Assembly: GCF_000247815.1 (NCBI RefSeq) | Contig: NC_021673.1 | Span: forward strand, 46,498,081-46,562,080 | Reading direction: 5' to 3' | Length of the DNA: 64,000 nt | From: Ficedula albicollis | Taxonomy: Eukaryota > Chordata > Aves > Passeriformes > Muscicapidae | In this document: positions 12,667 through 64,000 of the stretch, one piece after another | How the letters are laid out: each line of letters opens with the position of its first letter | Position numbering within the stretch: position 1 is the first letter of the stretch | The notes under the pieces: generated by a model | Told to the model about the DNA's origin: nothing | Seen by the model: only the letters and a program-made list of their open reading frames with translations | Database searches by the model: none | Translations under genes and position numbers: made by a program

Positions 12667-13199
12667 ACGTCCCTTACTCGACCCCTCACCGCCCTCTCGC
12701 TCCCTCCGCCGCCGTCCCTCGGTCAGAGTGCGGGAGAGGGCCCGGGGCGGGGCTGCCACCTCTCGCTGGAGCGCTCCTGAGACCCCACGGCTCCCTGCCC
12801 TGCGCAGCAAGTGCGGCGGAGGGCGGCTGTGTCTGCGCGGCCGCCGTGCAGCGCCTCAGGCCTGGCCACCCCCGACAGCGCTGGGAGCGCGGGAGATGGC
12901 GAGGCGTGCACGGGCTGCTCGGTTCGGAGTGGTTTTGGCCGTGCCCTCTTAAAGAAGAGGGAACCGCGTCTCCTTGGTGTGCTGGTCTTGTATCCAGCCC
13001 AGAGCAAGTCAGTTCCCTCGGCGCCCGGAGGCTGGTGCTTTGGGTGCTTCTGTGGAGTATCACACCTGCTTCGTTACAGGTGGTGGCTTGGGAGGCTTCC
13101 AAGATGGCCTTCTTACCTCATCTTTTCCCTTTTTATATCAGTTTATTTGATCTCGTTTTTACTTTCATGTCAAAGTCCATCTGTTGAAAGACTGTTTTG

Positions 13200-13377
13200 T
13201 GTGTCAGAGAAGCTGTGGGTGTCCCATCCGTGGCAGTGTTCAGGGCCTGGTTGAATGGGACATTGAGTACAGTGTTCTAGTAGGATGTGTTCCTGCCCAC
13301 AGCAGGGGCACTGGAACGAGATGATCTTTAAGGCCCATTCCAACCCAAGCCATTCTATGATTTTATGATTCTATGCT
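13200..13377 (+). mobile_element. CR1 LINE 3' end, sense
   Basis: The segment runs from a CR1 interior (GGCAGTGTTCAGGGCCTGGT) through GATGATCTTTAAGGCCC to the diagnostic terminal CATTCTATGATTTTATGATT and CTATG. It is 5'-truncated and lies in the ULK4 first intron or 5' region. Confidence 0.92.
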
Positions 13378-13768
13378 CTGTTGGTTTGTGTATTGAAATA
13401 AAGGCATAGCCATTACTCTTGAGAATCAGAGACTATTCTCTTTTTCCTTCTTCTCTTTCATTTTTACAGATACACTATTTAGAATTTGTATCTACTAGCC
13501 TATCTATTACTTTTTAAATAAGATCTTTGGAAGTGTAAAATTCACCTGTTCAAAATTTTGATCACATTTCCTGAGAAGAGGTCGTCTGTAAAGTAATTAT
13601 ATTCAATCTTTCTGGAAGTATGGAATCTCTATTTATGATAATTGGGAGAATGAATACTATACATGAATAACCATTAAATTTGAAGGCCTCCCCTTTCTCC
13701 TCCTTTAGGTTTATTTGTTTATGAAACTAATTCCATGTTTCCAGTCTGTTGCCTGTGAAGCATCCTAA

Positions 13769-63087
<49,319 letters not shown>

Positions 63088-64000
63088 GTAAGGAATTTCC
63101 TTTTGCGGTAGTGTAATGCTTTGGTGTTTGGTCTGAAAGACCTTCTGAATTGGAACTGAGATATATTTGAGCGTGTTTGCTGTACGTTTGTGTTTTTTGT
63201 ATTTCAGATGACATTAAAATATATTTGAAAGATTTCTGAAATTGAAAAATGCCTTTATTACAGTTCAGTGAGTTCTTATGAGTCGTCATTTTCCAGAACA
63301 TATATTTCCTTATTGAGTTATGTTTAAAAAGTTTAACCTTTCAATGAAACTATTAAATTCTTGCAAAACTGAAATTTCTCTTTTTGTATGGTGTTTCAAG
63401 TAAGAATTGTTTATTCTCTTTATCAAAGACTTGTTTAGGAGGCCTGGTTGAATTAATCACGTTTCTTTGTATAAAATTGTCAGGGTCTAGTCTTTGCCCT
63501 GAATTTTTAAGGCAATATAGAATGATAACAAGACATGAAAGCAGAAGGTATGGAACAAAAGGATTTATGTGGTAGAAAATAATTAGCAGGACTGTGAGTT
63601 TCACCATTGCTCTTGGACTTTTTACAAGAGTGTGTAGTAACAGGACATGGGGGATGGATTCAAAATGAAAGAAAATAGGTTTAGATTAGATATTGGGAAA
63701 AAATCTTTATTGTGAGGGTGATGAGTCACTGGCACAGGTTCCTCAGAAAAGTTGTGGCTGCCCCATTCCCTGGCAGTGTGCATGGCCAGGTTGGATGGAG
63801 CTCTTGCTTTCCAAATGGAAAATGGTAGTGCCACTGCTGCAGCAGTATGCACGTAGACACATCTAGCATAAAGATAAAAGAAAGAGAAATAAAATTTTAC
63901 TTGAAGTGTGGTTGAAGAGGTAAATGGTATAATAAATTTATCATTTTTAAAAACATATATATTTATTGATTTTTTACCTTAGTGTTTATTTGTGGCAGTC
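63088..64000 (+). other. ULK4 intron 20, partial
   Basis: The intron runs off the window. It holds a sense CR1 fragment at 63641-63810 and otherwise AT-rich sequence. Confidence 0.8.
63641..63810 (+). mobile_element. CR1 LINE fragment, sense
   Basis: GGTTTAGATTAGATATTGGG, then TGGCACAGGTTCCTCAGAAA and CATGGCCAGGTTGGATGGAG, match the interior of the CR1 3' region. The octamer tail is absent, so it is truncated at both ends. Confidence 0.85.

Larger units (their letters stand above)
11115..12960. promoter_or_regulatory. ULK4: CpG island 2, probable ULK4 promoter
   Basis: This CG-dense block lies 0.8-2.6 kb before the ULK4 start codon. It contains an RFX-like palindrome (11392-11404), a GGGCGGGGC Sp/KLF-type box near 11616, an ATGGCGGC YY1-type box at 11640-11647, a 19-unit E2F-bearing minisatellite (11679-12666) and another GGGGCGGGGC near 12743. 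There is no obvious TATA box. YY1 boxes often lie just downstream of a start site, so transcription may begin near 11630, with the non-coding exon 1 there or after the minisatellite. The exact start needs transcript data. Confidence 0.7.

Noticed and set aside
11550..13187. Repetitive open frames of 545 and 461 codons (GCRSHPFPPGPS-type repeats)
   Set aside because: The 52-bp minisatellite lacks stops in all three frames and cycles through them. Identity is kept at DNA level, the array sits in a CpG island, and no start or splice context supports translation.

Overview
The window is vertebrate nuclear DNA, most likely from a neoavian bird. The evidence is a spliced gene closely matching vertebrate ULK4, several CR1 LINE fragments with the bird-typical octamer 3' end (ATTCTATG family), and an LTR-like repeat of a type I recall from bird genomes. 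A finer placement, such as a passerine, would be a guess.

Layout. Positions 1-11100 lie upstream of ULK4. They are mostly AT-rich unique DNA, with one GC-rich CpG island (about 1660-2890) interrupted by a 923-base pure G run, and CR1 pieces near 3.0-3.3, 9.97-10.26 and 10.55-10.95 kb. Positions 11115-12960 form a second CpG island, the likely ULK4 promoter. It contains a minisatellite of 19 tandem 52-bp units, and every unit carries an exact E2F consensus and a good 5' splice-site sequence. From 13772 to the window end the + strand carries the 5' part of ULK4. I placed 19 coding exons (exons 2-20 if exon 1 is non-coding) with consistent reading phase. They encode the first 673 residues: a pseudokinase domain (about 1-280), a Ser-rich linker (about 281-450) and the start of the armadillo/HEAT-like repeat region. 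The gene runs off the right edge.

Only one protein-coding gene is supported. Every other long open frame falls in homopolymers, minisatellites, CR1 or introns. ULK4 is known as a pseudokinase linked to motile cilia and neuronal development. Both CpG islands hold RFX X-box-like sites, which fits a ciliary gene.

Unusual points are: the E2F/splice-donor minisatellite; a 60-bp tandem duplication across the exon 13 acceptor that leaves two identical 3' splice sites, the outer one giving a premature stop; a strong second donor at exon 6 that would also give a stop; two pure poly-G blocks of 923 and 1080 bases that look like assembly artefacts; and at least a dozen near-identical two-copy direct duplications (46-832 bp) scattered through the introns. 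The last could be real recent duplications or unmerged assembly overlaps.
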